Part shown: piece after piece, positions 53,572 to 62,596 of the stretch
Position numbering within the stretch: position 1 is the stretch's first letter
How the letters are laid out: each line of letters opens with the position of its first letter
Assembly: GCA_963728835.1 (NCBI GenBank)
Contig: CAVSKZ010000003.1
Coordinates: 124,001-188,000 of the forward strand
From: VRUE01 sp963728835
GTDB taxonomy: Bacteria; Actinomycetota; Thermoleophilia; Solirubrobacterales; 70-9
Length of the DNA: 64,000 nt
Reading direction: 5' to 3'
Notes under the pieces: generated by a model
What the model was told of the DNA's origin: nothing
Seen by the model: the letters and a program-made list of their open reading frames with translations, nothing else
Databases searched by the model: none
Position numbers and translations under genes: made by a program

Positions 53572-54297
53572 ATGGCCGGAACGACGCTGAAGACAGAGGC
53601 GGTGGTGCTGCGCAGCATCCGCTACGGGGAGGCCGATCGCATCCTCCACCTCTACTCGAAGACGCGGGGCAGGATCGGCGCGATCGCCAAGGGCGCGCGG
53701 AAGCCGAAGTCGCGCTTCGGCGGTCGCCTGGAGCCGTTCTTCCGCCTCGACCTGATCCTGCACGAAGGGCGCGGGGAGCTGCTCACCGTGACCAGCGCCT
53801 CCACCGCCGACGGCTACCCCCGGCTGCGCGCGTCCGGCGCGGCCCTGAACGCGGGCGCTCGCGCCTGCGACGCCGTGCTGCGCCTGCTCGACTCGGCCGA
53901 GCCCAACCCGCCCGCCTACAACCTTCTCTGCCGCTACCTGGCGCTGCTCGACGACCCTGCGGCCGAGCGGGCGAGCAGGCTGGAGACGGCGCTCTCCTTC
54001 CGCCTCAAGCTGGCGCTCGCAGCCGGCTTCGCGCCCGAGCTCGCCTCCTGCGCGCGCTGCGGCGAGGCCGAGCACCTGAGCGGCTTCTCCGGCGCCGCCG
54101 GGGGGGTCGTCTGCGCGAGCTGCGAAGCGGGCGCCTTCCCGCTCTCGGAGGAAGCGCACCGGTTCATGGTCGAGGCGATCGGCAGCCCGCTGGCCGAGGC
54201 GCCCGCCGCCGAGGGGCTGGCGCTGCGCCAGGTCGAGCGGGCCGTCGGCGAGACGCTCGAGCACCATGCCCACGTCCAGTTGCGTGCGGCGGCTTAG
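53572..54297 (+). CDS. recO: DNA repair protein RecO
   Basis: Loads RecA with RecR and anneals ssDNA. OB-fold start LKTEAVVLRSIRYGEADRIL, then IGAIAKGARKPKSRFGGRLE, helical domain, and a four-cysteine zinc site (CARCGEAEH and CASCEAGAF). 241 residues. Between mutM and dgt, 7 bases after mutM. Confidence 0.93.
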   Translation: MAGTTLKTEAVVLRSIRYGEADRILHLYSKTRGRIGAIAKGARKPKSRFGGRLEPFFRLDLILHEGRGELLTVTSASTADGYPRLRASGAALNAGARACDAVLRLLDSAEPNPPAYNLLCRYLALLDDPAAERASRLETALSFRLKLALAAGFAPELASCARCGEAEHLSGFSGAAGGVVCASCEAGAFPLSEEAHRFMVEAIGSPLAEAPAAEGLALRQVERAVGETLEHHAHVQLRAAA

Positions 54298-54299
54298 AG

Positions 54300-54364
54300 G
54301 GAGACGGGGGAGGGACTCGGCGGAGCAACAGCGGGGAGGCTCCGGCGAGTCCCTCCCCGTCTCC
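54300..54364. terminator. Long GC-rich hairpin between recO and dgt
   Basis: Arms 54300-54325 and 54340-54364 (GGAGACGGGGGAGGGACTCG with its near-perfect complement) pair over about 25 bases with one bulge and one mismatch. It starts 3 bases after the recO stop and ends 2 bases before the dgt -10 box. Confidence 0.65.
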
Positions 54365-54365
54365 T

Positions 54366-54371
54366 TATGAT
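54366..54371 (+). promoter_or_regulatory. -10 box for dgt
   Basis: TATGAT ends exactly 6 bases before the GTG at 54378: a near-consensus box and a clear leaderless start. Confidence 0.55.
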
Positions 54372-54377
54372 CGGCGG

Positions 54378-55393
54378 GTGCCCGCAACCGTCGGCTTCGA
54401 GGAGCGCGTCTCATCTTGGGAGGAAGAGTTCCTTTCTCCGGACGCGACGCGGTCCTATCCGGCGCGGCGGGCGGTCGAGGAGCCCGACAGCCCGGTCCGC
54501 ACGCCGTTCCAGCGCGACCGCGACCGCATCGTCCACTCCAAGGCCTTCCGCCGCCTCAAGCACAAGACCCAGGTCTTCGTCGCGCCCGAGGGCGACCACT
54601 ACCGCACCCGGCTCACCCACACGCTGGAGGCCTGCGGGATCGCTCGCACGGTGGCCCGCGCGCTCGGCCTCAACGAGGACCTGACCGAGGCGATCGGGCT
54701 CGGCCACGACCTCGGCCACCCGCCCTTCGGCCACGCCGGCGAGGAGGCCCTCGACGCCGCGCTCAGCGTCGAGCGCTGCGATGCCGGCTTCAAGCACAAC
54801 GAGCACTCCCTGCGCGTGGTCGAGGTGCTGGAGCGCGACGGGCGCGGCCTCAACCTGACCGAGCAGGTGCGCGACGGCATCCTCAACCACACCGGCTCGC
54901 GCAAGCCGGCGACTCTGGAGGGGCGGATCGTCAAGCTCGTCGACCGCGTCGCCTACATCAACCACGACATCGACGACGCCCTGCGGGCCGGGATCCTGCG
55001 CACCGAGGACCTGCCCGCGGCGGAGATCGAGCTGCTCGGCGCGACCGGCTCGGCCCGGATCGACACCCTGGTCCGCGACATCGTCGAGCGCTCGCAGGCG
55101 GCGGGCGACATCGTCCAGAGCGAGGAGATCGGCGGCGCGATGCTGCGCCTGCGCAAGTTCATGTTCGACCGCGTCTACCTCGGGCCGCTGGCGCGCAGCG
55201 AGCACGACCGGGTGCACCGGGTGATGCGGGGCCTCTTCGACCACTACATGGAGCAGCCCGGACGAGGCGCCGTCGCCCGAGCATGGGCGCAGGCGACTGC
55301 CAGCGCGTCGCCGACTACCTGGCCGGGATGACCGACCGCTACTGCATCGCCAAGTTCGCCGAGTTGACCATCCCCGAGGAGGCGCGCTTCTAA
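54378..55393 (+). CDS. dgt: dGTP triphosphohydrolase-like HD protein, +1 shifts near 55260 and 55287
   Basis: Deoxyguanosine triphosphate triphosphohydrolase family. HD motif residues: TRLTHTLEACGIARTVARAL, GLGHDLGHPPFGHAGEEALD, FKHNEHSLRVVEVL, VAYINHDIDDALRAG. After HYMEQP the frame appears to move twice by +1 (CCC, G, GAC; then after EHG), and the C-terminus continues CQRVADYLAGMTDRYCIAKF to the TAA at 55393. Alternatively a single -1 change would give the same end frame. Corrected length about 337 residues. The stop overlaps the dnaG ATG (TAATG). Confidence 0.85.
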
Positions 55394-57173
55394 TGGCGCT
55401 GATATCGACCGAGAGCCTGGAGCGGGTCAAGCAGGCGGTCGACATCGTCGAGGTGATCTCGGCGCACACCGACCTGCGCCGCCAGGGCGCGCGCTGGGTC
55501 GGGCTCTGCCCCTTCCACGAGGAGCGCACGCCCGTCGTTCTCGGTCGACGCGCAGGAAAAGCTCTACCACTGCTTCGGCTGCGGGGTCGGCGGCGACACG
55601 ATCAAGTTCGTCGAGGAGAAGGAGGGGCTGGGCTTCGCCGAGGCGGTCGAGCTGCTCGCCGACCGCTACGGGGTCGAGCTGGAGCGCGAGAAGGAGGACC
55701 CGCGGGCGGAGGCCAGGCGCCAGCAGCGGCGCCGGCTGAGCGAGCTGCTCGACCGCACCGGCGCCTTCTACGCCGCCTATCTCTGGGATTCCGAGGAGGC
55801 CGGAAAGGCGCGCGAGTACCTGGGTCGAGCGCGGCCTCGGCGAGGAGGTCCTGCGCGCCTTCGGCGTCGGCTACGCGCCCAGCGCCTGGGACACGGTGCT
55901 GCTGCGCGGGCAGCGGGCCGGCTTCGAGCGTCGACGAGCTGCGCGGCGTCGGCCTGGCGCAGCGCGGCAGAGGGGGAGGGGAGTACGACCGCTTCCGCTC
56001 GCGGATCATGTTCCCGATCCGCGACCGCCGCGGCCGCACGCTCGGCTTCGGCGGCCGGGCGATGCGCTCCGACCAGGGGGCGAAGTACGTCAACACGGCC
56101 GAGACCGACTTCTTCCACAAGAGCACGATGCTCTACGGCATCGACCTGGCCAAGGCCGCGATCGCGAAGGCCGGCCGGGCGGTCGTGGTCGAGGGCTACA
56201 CCGACGTGCTCGCCCTGCACCAGGCGGGGATCGAGGAGGCGGTCGGCGTGATGGGCACCGCGATCACCGAGGAGCAGGTGGCCTCGCTCTCGGGGATGGT
56301 CGACGAGGTCGTGCTGGCGCTCGACGCCGACTCCGCCGGGCAGGAGGCGATGCTGCGGGCGCAGCGGGTCGCGGCGGGGCGCAAGATGCGGCTGCGGGTG
56401 GCGGCGATGCCGGCCGGCGAGGACCCGGCGGAGATGATGGCGGCCGAGGGCGGGGCCGAGCGCTTCCGGGCGCTGCTCGACGGCGCGGTCGAGCTCACCG
56501 CCTTCCAGGTCGGTCTCGTCCTCGACCGCACCGACACGGCCTCGCCCGCTGAGCGCGACCGGGCGCTGGGCGAGGTGGCGCCGATCCTGGCCGGGCTCGG
56601 GGAGAGCGCCAGCCGCGACGACCTGGTGCGGCAGGTCGCCGAGCGCCTGGACCTGGAGCCGGCGATGGTGATGGGGCGGGTGGTGGCTGCACAGCCGACC
56701 AGCGGCGGGCCCGGGGAGGCCCCGGTCCGCGGCGGCCGCGGCGCCGGCGCCGCGGCGGACCGCGGAGCTGACCTCGCGCGAGCGCCGCGAGCGCGCCCTG
56801 CTGGCGATGTGCATCGCCCTGCCGGCCGAGGGCAGGGAGTACCTGGCCCGCCTCAGCGACGCAGCACCTCTCGCCGATGGGCATGCGCGCCCTCGCCTGG
56901 CTGCGCGAGCACCCCGAGGACCCGGCCTCCAACCTTCCCCACGACGACTCCGAGCTCGCCGGCCTGATCGCCGAGCTGGTCATCCTCGCCCACGACGAGC
57001 CCGCCTCGCCCGAGGCGATGGAGCTCAACTACCTCCTCCTGGAGCAGCGCCGCATCGAGGCCGAGATCGCCGCCGCCGGCGAGCGCGACGACTACGAGCG
57101 CCGCGCCGCCCTCAGCCGCGACCGCGCCGCCCTGGTCGAACGCATCGCCCGCACCGAGCGGGTCGGTGGGTAA
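55393..57173 (+). CDS. dnaG: DNA primase, with five apparent +1 shifts
   Basis: Makes RNA primers for replication. The parts are all present but spread over three frames. Zinc domain: GLCPFHEERTP, then (+1 near 55533) KLYHCFGCGVGGDTIKF. After AGKAREYL another +1 (near 55823) leads to VERGLGEEVLRAFGVGYAP, and a third (near 55929) to VDELRGVGLAQRG. TOPRIM core: VVVEGYTDVLALHQAG and VLALDADSAGQEAML. A fourth (about 56755) and fifth (about 56863) lead through ELTSRERRERALLAMCIALP to HLSPMGMRALAWLREHPED and the stop at 57173. Corrected length about 592 residues, usual for DnaG. Confidence 0.85.
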
Positions 57174-57195
57174 CCGGTAAATTCCTCCAGGTCGT

Positions 57196-57268
57196 TCCGG
57201 GGTAGCTCAATCGGTAGAGCACTCGGCTGTTAACCGAGTTGTTGTGGGTTCGAGTCCCACCCCCGGAG
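57196..57268 (+). tRNA. tRNA-Asn (GTT)
   Basis: Complete cloverleaf of 73 bases: acceptor TCCGGGG with CCCCGGA, D-arm GCTCAATCGGTAGAGC, anticodon stem CTCGG/CCGAG with loop CTGTTAA (anticodon GTT), T-arm GTGGGTTCGAGTCCCAC, discriminator G. CCA not encoded. Confidence 0.96.
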
Positions 57269-57273
57269 CTTCC

Positions 57274-58520
57274 TCAGGCCGTTGCCCGGCTGAGCGCCAG
57301 CCGCTCGACCAGCTCGGCGCCGCGCGTCGGCGCCGTCGTTCTCCGCGGCCCAGGCGGCAAGCTCGCCCGCGCTACCTGCGAAGGAGCGGTCCTCCGAGCA
57401 GTCGCTGCGTGGCCCAGCGCAGCGGGGCGGGGCGGCAGAGGCGCCAGGGGAGGGAGAGGCCGCACCCCGCCCAGGCGACCCGCATCGCGGTCTCGCTCAT
57501 GTCGCCGATGATCGGGCAGATCAGGACGGGCGTGCCCGCGCCGAGGGCGCGGGCGACGGTGCCGTGGCCGCCGTGGGAGATCACCAGCGAGGCGGCGGGC
57601 ATCAGCTGGCTGTAGCTGAGCCAGTCGACCAGGACCGCGTTGGCGGGGACCTCGATCGGGCGCTGGGGGACGACGCGGTTGGTCGTCGCCACCACCCGCA
57701 CCGGCTCCTCGGCCAGCGCCGCGAGCGCCGTGCGCACGAGGTGGTTCTCGGAGTCGTGGGCGGTGCTGGGCGCGACCAGGACCAGCGGCTCGTCACCCGG
57801 CGGCAGCTCGATCTCCGGATGCGGGATCTCGAAGGTCATCGGCCCGGTGATCTCGACGCCCGCCGGCCAGCGCCGCGGGTACTCGAGCTGGGGGAAGGTC
57901 CCGACCAGCGCCAGGTCGGGGCTGATGCCGCCGTGGAAGCGCTCCACCGGGGGCAGGTCGAGCCGCTCTCGCTGGCGGTTGAGGTCGTTGCGGCCCTGCT
58001 CCAGGCCGATGTTCAGCGCTCGCTGTCCGGTCCGCCAGACGGCCCGCCCCAGCGGCGTGCGCGGCGGTTGCAGCCCGACGGCGAAGAACGGCAGCCCCGG
58101 CTCGACGACCGGGTAGATGTGGGGGATCAGGGTCGCAAGCGGCACGCCCGCCTTCTCGGCCGCCAGCGTCGGCGCCAGGGTGAGGATGTCGCTGACGACC
58201 GCGTGCGGGCGCGTCTCCTCGAGCAGCGGCAGCAGCGCCTTGGCCGCTTCGGCCGCGTGGGCGCCCTCGGGCGAGTCGGGATCGGGGGGAGGGAACATGC
58301 GGTATTCCTCGGCCGCGGCGAAGCCGAGCCCGGCGCCCTCGACCGCCTCGCGGCGCTCCTCCCAGGTCTCGATCGTCACCTCGTGACCGCGCCCGCACAG
58401 CGCCCGCCCCAGCGAGATCGCGGGGAAGACGTGGCCGGGGTCGCCGAAGGCGGCGACGAGGAAGCGCAATCCGCCCCCCGTCGCCCGTTCGTCCCGCTTA
58501 GGGAGTGTCGAGCCCCTCAC
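57274..58520 (-). CDS. UGT-type glycosyltransferase, +1 shifts near 57391 and 57331
   Basis: GT-B fold glycosyltransferase of the macrolide/UGT family. N-terminal FLVAAFGDPGHVFPAISLGR, and the donor-binding segment LVISHGGHGTVARALGAGTP then LICPIIGDMSETAMRV. The main frame ends in an implausible tail at 57372; moving +1 after LRWATQRLL (CTC, G, GAG) gives EDRSFAGSAGELAAWAAEND, and a second +1 gives GAELVERLALSRATA and a TGA at 57274, next to tRNA-Asn. Start is GTG 58520 or TTG 58469. About 414 residues if from 58520. Acceptor unknown. Confidence 0.75.
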
Positions 58521-59229
58521 CGGGCCGGGTGAAGACGATCTCGGGCACGTGGCAGTTCTTCGAGGTGCGCAGCAGGAAGCGCACCGCCTCGCCGAGGTCC
58601 TCCGGCCGGATCATCTCCTCGCCGGGGATCTGGCCCTGGACGAACTCGGTCATCGGCGTCTCGACGAAGCCCGGCGCCAGCGCCGTGCACTGGATCCCGG
58701 CGCCGCCGACCTCGCGGTGCGTCGACTGGGTGAAGTTGATCACCGCCGCCTTGGTCGCGGCGTAGATCGAGAGCCAGGCCTGGCCGCCCTTGCCGGCGAT
58801 CGAGGCGGTGTTGACGATCAGCGCCTTGCCGTGCTCCTCGCCGGCCTGCTGCAGCATCGGCAGGCCCTCGCGGGTGCCGATGATCAGCGCCCGTAGGTTG
58901 ACCGCCAGCTGCATGTCGAGGTGCTTGGTCTGGATCTCCTCCATCGGCGCGCCGATGCCGACGCCGGCGTTGTTGACGAGCACGTCGAGGCGCCCGTAGG
59001 TCTCGCGGTGCTTGGCGAAGACGCCGACCAGTCCCTCCTCGTCGGTCATGTTGGCGGCGACGCTCTGCACCTCGATCCCGTCGGCGCGCAGCGCCTCCGC
59101 GGCGCTCTCGAGCTTCTCCGGGCGCCGTGCGGCGACCGTCAGCGCGTAGCCCTCGCCGCCGAGGACCCTGGCGATCGCCAGGCCGATGCCGCTCGACGCT
59201 CCGGTGATCAGTGCCGCTCGCTCCGCCAA
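58498..59229 (-). CDS. Short-chain dehydrogenase/reductase
   Basis: SDR with TGASSGIGLAIARVL, RRPEKLESAAEAL (NADP-type loop), LVNNAGVGIG, the catalytic serine in VNTASIAGKGG and YAATKAAVINF. The C-terminal IRPEDLGEAVRFLLRTSKNC is common in this group. 243 residues from TTG 59229, with GGAAGGAGAAGAGG just upstream. Overlaps the start of the UGT gene, so both are one transcript. Confidence 0.85.
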   Translation of the reverse strand: MAERAALITGASSGIGLAIARVLGGEGYALTVAARRPEKLESAAEALRADGIEVQSVAANMTDEEGLVGVFAKHRETYGRLDVLVNNAGVGIGAPMEEIQTKHLDMQLAVNLRALIIGTREGLPMLQQAGEEHGKALIVNTASIAGKGGQAWLSIYAATKAAVINFTQSTHREVGGAGIQCTALAPGFVETPMTEFVQGQIPGEEMIRPEDLGEAVRFLLRTSKNCHVPEIVFTRPGEGLDTP

Positions 59230-59330
59230 CCTCTTCTCCTTCCGCTTGCCCTTCTGCGCTGCGGACCCTATCTCCAGCCCGGCGAGGGTGCCTTCGGGGG
59301 CACCGCTCCCGGCTCACGGCCCTCAATAAC

Positions 59331-60406
59331 ATGCCGCCGATGCGTCGCAGCCAAGCCCTTGCCGCCCTCGCCCTCGTGGCGGCGATCGCGGTTGCCGCGC
59401 TCGCGGGGTGCGGCGGCGACTCGGATACCTCGACCGACTCCTCGCAGGGCTCCGCCGAAAGCCGTCCGGCGCCGCCGAAGGGCGACTTCCCCAGCGCCGA
59501 GGGCAAGACCCTGGCGCAGGTCGCCGAAGCGGCCGCCGGGCCCTCGACCCTGGTCGTCTCGCCCGCGGCGAAGGTCTTCTACGAGGGCCGCAACCGCTAC
59601 CCGTTCGGGGTCTTCGAACGCGACGGCGGCCAGGTCGCCGACGCCAAGGTCGCGCTCTACTTCGCCGGGTGCCGCTGAAGAAAGGCACCGCCGCGGGCAC
59701 GGAGCGGGAGAAGGAAGCGCTGGAGGAAGCCCTCGACCGGCCGGCGGTCGGCCCCTACCCGGCGGCCGTCGAAAGCATCGAGACCCAGCCCGCCTTCCGC
59801 GCGATGACGACGACCGACGACCCCGACGCCGCCACCGCCGCCTACGTCACGCGCGTCGACTTCCCGGAGCGACGGGGAGTGGCGGATCGTCGGCCCTGAT
59901 CGAGGAGGACGGCGATCTGAAGTCCTCGCTGCTGCCCAGCGCCTCGGTCGGCGCCTTCGCCAGGGTCCCGAGGCCCGGCGAGGAGGCGCCGCTGATCCAC
60001 ACGCCCACCCCCGAGGACGTCGGCGGCGACCTCAGCAAGATCACCACGCGGATCCCGCCGGACACGCAGAACGAAGTCGATTACGCCGACGTGCTCGGCA
60101 AGGAGCCGATCGTGCTGCTGTTCGCGACGCCCCAGTTCTGCCAGAGTCGGGTCTGCGGTCCGGTCGCCGACGTCACCGAGCAGGTCAAGCAGACTCTACG
60201 GCGACAAGGCGGAGTTCATCCACATGGAGATCTACAAGGACAACGACCCGAACAAGGGAGTGCGTCCGCAGGTGCGCGCCTTCCATCTGCCGAGCGAGCC
60301 GTGGTTGTTCGCGATCGACCAGAATGGAAGGATCGAGGCTGAGATCGAGGGCGCCTTCGGCGTCGAAGAGCTGACCAGGACAGTGAAGGGACTGATCGGA
60401 GAATGA
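59331..60406 (+). CDS. Thioredoxin-like lipoprotein with several frameshifts
   Basis: N-terminal lipobox (ALVAAIAVAALAGCGGD) marks a lipoprotein. A beta-rich middle domain (VFERDGGQVADAKVALYFA) leads to a thioredoxin-fold C-terminus: VDYADVLGKEPIVLLFATP, FCQSRVCGPVADVTEQVK (CxxxxC), EFIHMEIYKDNDPNKG, PWLFAIDQNGRIEAEIEGAF. The chain crosses frames near 59668 (-1 or +2), 59870 (+1), 59894 (+1) and 60193 (+1; CAG, A, CTC). Corrected length about 357 residues. Resembles actinobacterial extracytoplasmic thioredoxin-like proteins; a role in oxidative folding or cytochrome maturation is a guess. Confidence 0.68.
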
Positions 60407-60768
60407 GCGAGAAGACGAGCCCGGACGCCGAGCTGCTGGCCTCCTTTGCCGAGGAGGCCCGCCGCCGCTGCGACGTGATCGCGGCCGGCCTGGCGACCGA
60501 GACGACCGACTTCGAGACGATGCGGATGGAGGCCCACGCCCTCAAGGGTGCCGCTGGCGCCGTTGGCCTGCGCCGCCTGGCCGAGCTGGCCGGCCTGATG
60601 GAATCCGACCTCGACGAAGCGAAGAAGACCGGCACCATCCGCGGCGGCCGCACCCACCAGATCGCCGACGCCGCCAAGGCCCTGGCTGAAGGCGCCGCCG
60701 CCGCGGCCAAGGGCGAGGAAGAGCCCCCCGACGTCGGCCGCTCCCTGGCCCAGCTCTTCAGCGCCTAG
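60403..60768 (+). CDS. HPt (histidine phosphotransfer) domain protein
   Basis: 121 residues, all helical. The phosphorylatable histidine is in METMRMEA-type context: MRMEAHALKGAAGAVGLRRL, a good HPt signature, followed by AELAGLMESDLDEAKKTG. It has no kinase or receiver next to it, so partners are elsewhere. ATG overlaps the previous stop (ATGA), so it is translationally coupled to the thioredoxin-like gene. Confidence 0.8.
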   Translation: MSEKTSPDAELLASFAEEARRRCDVIAAGLATETTDFETMRMEAHALKGAAGAVGLRRLAELAGLMESDLDEAKKTGTIRGGRTHQIADAAKALAEGAAAAAKGEEEPPDVGRSLAQLFSA

Positions 60769-60788
60769 CGCTACCCTCTCCAGCCACT

Positions 60789-60862
<74 letters not shown>

Positions 60863-60952
60863 TGAAAAGTGCCCGGAAATCGGCCTCTTCGCGATAGGCC
60901 CGATCCGCCCCGACTGCAAACTTGGTCCCAAAATGGTCGCGGGGTTGACCGC

Positions 60953-60958
60953 TAGAAT
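60953..60958 (+). promoter_or_regulatory. -10 box for the HicB-like gene
   Basis: TAGAAT ends 6 bases before the ATG at 60965; leaderless start. Confidence 0.5.
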
Positions 60959-60964
60959 CGCCGT

Positions 60965-61192
60965 ATGAGCGACCCCCTGCACCTCACGATCCTCTACGAG
61001 GAGGGAGACGACGGCTGGATCGTCTCCTCGATCCCCGAGGTTCCTGGCGTGCTCAGCCAAGGCCGAACCAAGGAGGAGGCCCGCGAGATGGCCCTTGACG
61101 CCTTGGCGGGGATGCTTGAGCTGCGTGCCGCAGAGCACGAGCCTCAGGGCAAGTCGGTTGGCAGCGAGTCGCTCAATATCGTCGCGGCGTGA
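60965..61192 (+). CDS. HicB-like (UPF0150) protein
   Basis: 75 residues with the HicB antitoxin fold: GDDGWIVSSIPEVPGVLSQG and RTKEEAREMALDALAGMLEL. HicB normally pairs with the RNase toxin HicA; only seven codons' worth of sequence resembling a start (KKGSR) follows, so HicA is absent or lost. It may be an orphan antitoxin or regulator of the next gene, which starts 26 bases downstream. Confidence 0.75.
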   Translation: MSDPLHLTILYEEGDDGWIVSSIPEVPGVLSQGRTKEEAREMALDALAGMLELRAAEHEPQGKSVGSESLNIVAA

Positions 61193-61218
61193 AGAAAGGT
61201 TCTCGGTAGAAAGCAAAC

Positions 61219-62394
61219 ATGCTGCCGCGCGTTTTTTCTCACGTTGCTGAGTTCAATGAGGCGGGCTATCAGTCCATCCCGGCGCTCGCATTTATCGCCG
61301 AGCCGTTGATTCTGTGGAGTCCTTCAGGGAGTCAGATTGCCGACGCGAAAAACAAGGGCCTGTCCGTTCTGGGACCCAACGACTTGCTAGCGCTGGTGAG
61401 GAGGCGCTTTATTCGGGTGCACGGCCGCGAAGATTGGCTTATGTCCGAGCAGCACCGAGAGTCACAGTGGAAGAAAACCAAATGGCCCCACGCCAAATGG
61501 ACCGAGTTTGATGATGGCGTGCGCGAGATTGCTCACGAGGACTGTGCAAAGCCTGTAAATGAAAGACGTGTGCGCTTCGCTGAGCCAGATGGCGGTGGGG
61601 AGTGGGCTGAGTTGCAGCTTGAAGGGGGAACAGAGGCTGCGACTATCGTTCGCTCCCTTGTGGAGGACCCAGATGTTGGGGCGAAGCTGCCACCGGGCAC
61701 CCACGAAAAGATCGAACGCGCTGGGAGTAACCAGGCTGCCACCAAGGCTGTGCTCAGGGACATCCACAATCATGCGGCAGCATTTTCAGAGGCTCAGGCT
61801 ATTTCGGTAGAGCCCCCGGCTTTTGCTCCACTGATCTCGGGTCTGGCCGGGGAGGTGATCGAAGAGCGAGATCCTGCTGCGCTTCCAGAACAGCGATCCT
61901 CGCTGGGGGAGACGGTGGAGTTGTTTGCAGCACTGTTGGATGAGCGGGAGGCCCCTGCTGATTTGAGTGAGGTCGAAGAGCTCTTGCGCGTGAGGTCCGC
62001 AGACCCCAGAATCAGGATGGAGATCGGCTCTCTGCTGTCAGAGCCATCTTCAGCAACTTGGCTCGACACCCAGATCGAAAGCGACAAGGCTGCTCGTGGG
62101 GCTTGGGATGAAGTCTTTCCAGGCGATCAGTGGGATAAAGATCGAGCCTTCGTCTTCATCATGGCGCTTCTCGCAGGCTTTGAGCCATCGGCAAGCGTTC
62201 TGCCGACCGCTATCCGATTCCTCCCAAGGGCTTATTCGGCTGCCAAGCAGCGCATGCGGCGATCTGAGGGGGCTGTCGACTACGGCGGTCCACGAGTTCC
62301 GTTTCTTCTTGCCTATGGAAACGGAACGCCGACTTACCAGCAGATAGGGGAGATGCGGGGAAAGCTCAAAGGGTTCCTCGAACGCCTTTCTTGA
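61219..62394 (+). CDS. Unknown 391-aa protein of island 2
   Basis: I do not recognise this protein. It has no signal peptide or clear membrane segment. The N-terminal part (residues 20-70: IPALAFIAEPLILWSPSG, LSVLGPNDLLALVRRRFIRV) looks like a small alpha/beta or helical domain, the middle (100-230) is charged and helical, and the C-terminus (RAFVFIMALLAGFEPSASVL, AYGNGTPTYQQIGEMRGKL) has a hydrophobic helix. Codon use is clearly less G+C-biased than in neighbouring genes, a sign of transfer. Being cargo of a tRNA island beside a HicB-like gene, a defence or phage-related role is possible but unproven. Confidence 0.65.
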   Translation: MLPRVFSHVAEFNEAGYQSIPALAFIAEPLILWSPSGSQIADAKNKGLSVLGPNDLLALVRRRFIRVHGREDWLMSEQHRESQWKKTKWPHAKWTEFDDGVREIAHEDCAKPVNERRVRFAEPDGGGEWAELQLEGGTEAATIVRSLVEDPDVGAKLPPGTHEKIERAGSNQAATKAVLRDIHNHAAAFSEAQAISVEPPAFAPLISGLAGEVIEERDPAALPEQRSSLGETVELFAALLDEREAPADLSEVEELLRVRSADPRIRMEIGSLLSEPSSATWLDTQIESDKAARGAWDEVFPGDQWDKDRAFVFIMALLAGFEPSASVLPTAIRFLPRAYSAAKQRMRRSEGAVDYGGPRVPFLLAYGNGTPTYQQIGEMRGKLKGFLERLS

Positions 62395-62502
62395 TTCAAC
62401 TTGGTCCCGAAATTGGTCCCCGACTCCACCGAACTCAGCCGAACTCCTTGGACGTGATTCGCTCTATCAGGCCAGATTCGGCTCTATAGAAGGGTTCCGG
62501 GC

Positions 62503-62545
62503 GACTCATAATCCGTCGGTCGCTGGTTCGAGTCCAGCCCGCCCA
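62503..62545 (+). repeat. Partial tRNA copy, candidate att site of island 2
   Basis: Matches the 3' half of the tRNA at 60789. The T-stem differs at paired positions (GCTGG/CCAGC instead of GAAGG/CCTTC), so it still folds; this is what a 3' half from a different but related tRNA would look like. The 5' half is absent. Confidence 0.75.
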
Positions 62546-62596
62546 TCCAGCTGGCCGCCTCGTTCGCTGCGGGAACTAAACTCACCAATCACCGAG

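Noticed and set aside
60965..61218. A complete HicA toxin gene after the HicB-like gene
   Set aside because: Only a few codons (KKGSR then stop) follow; no double-stranded RNA-binding-like HicA fold is encoded.
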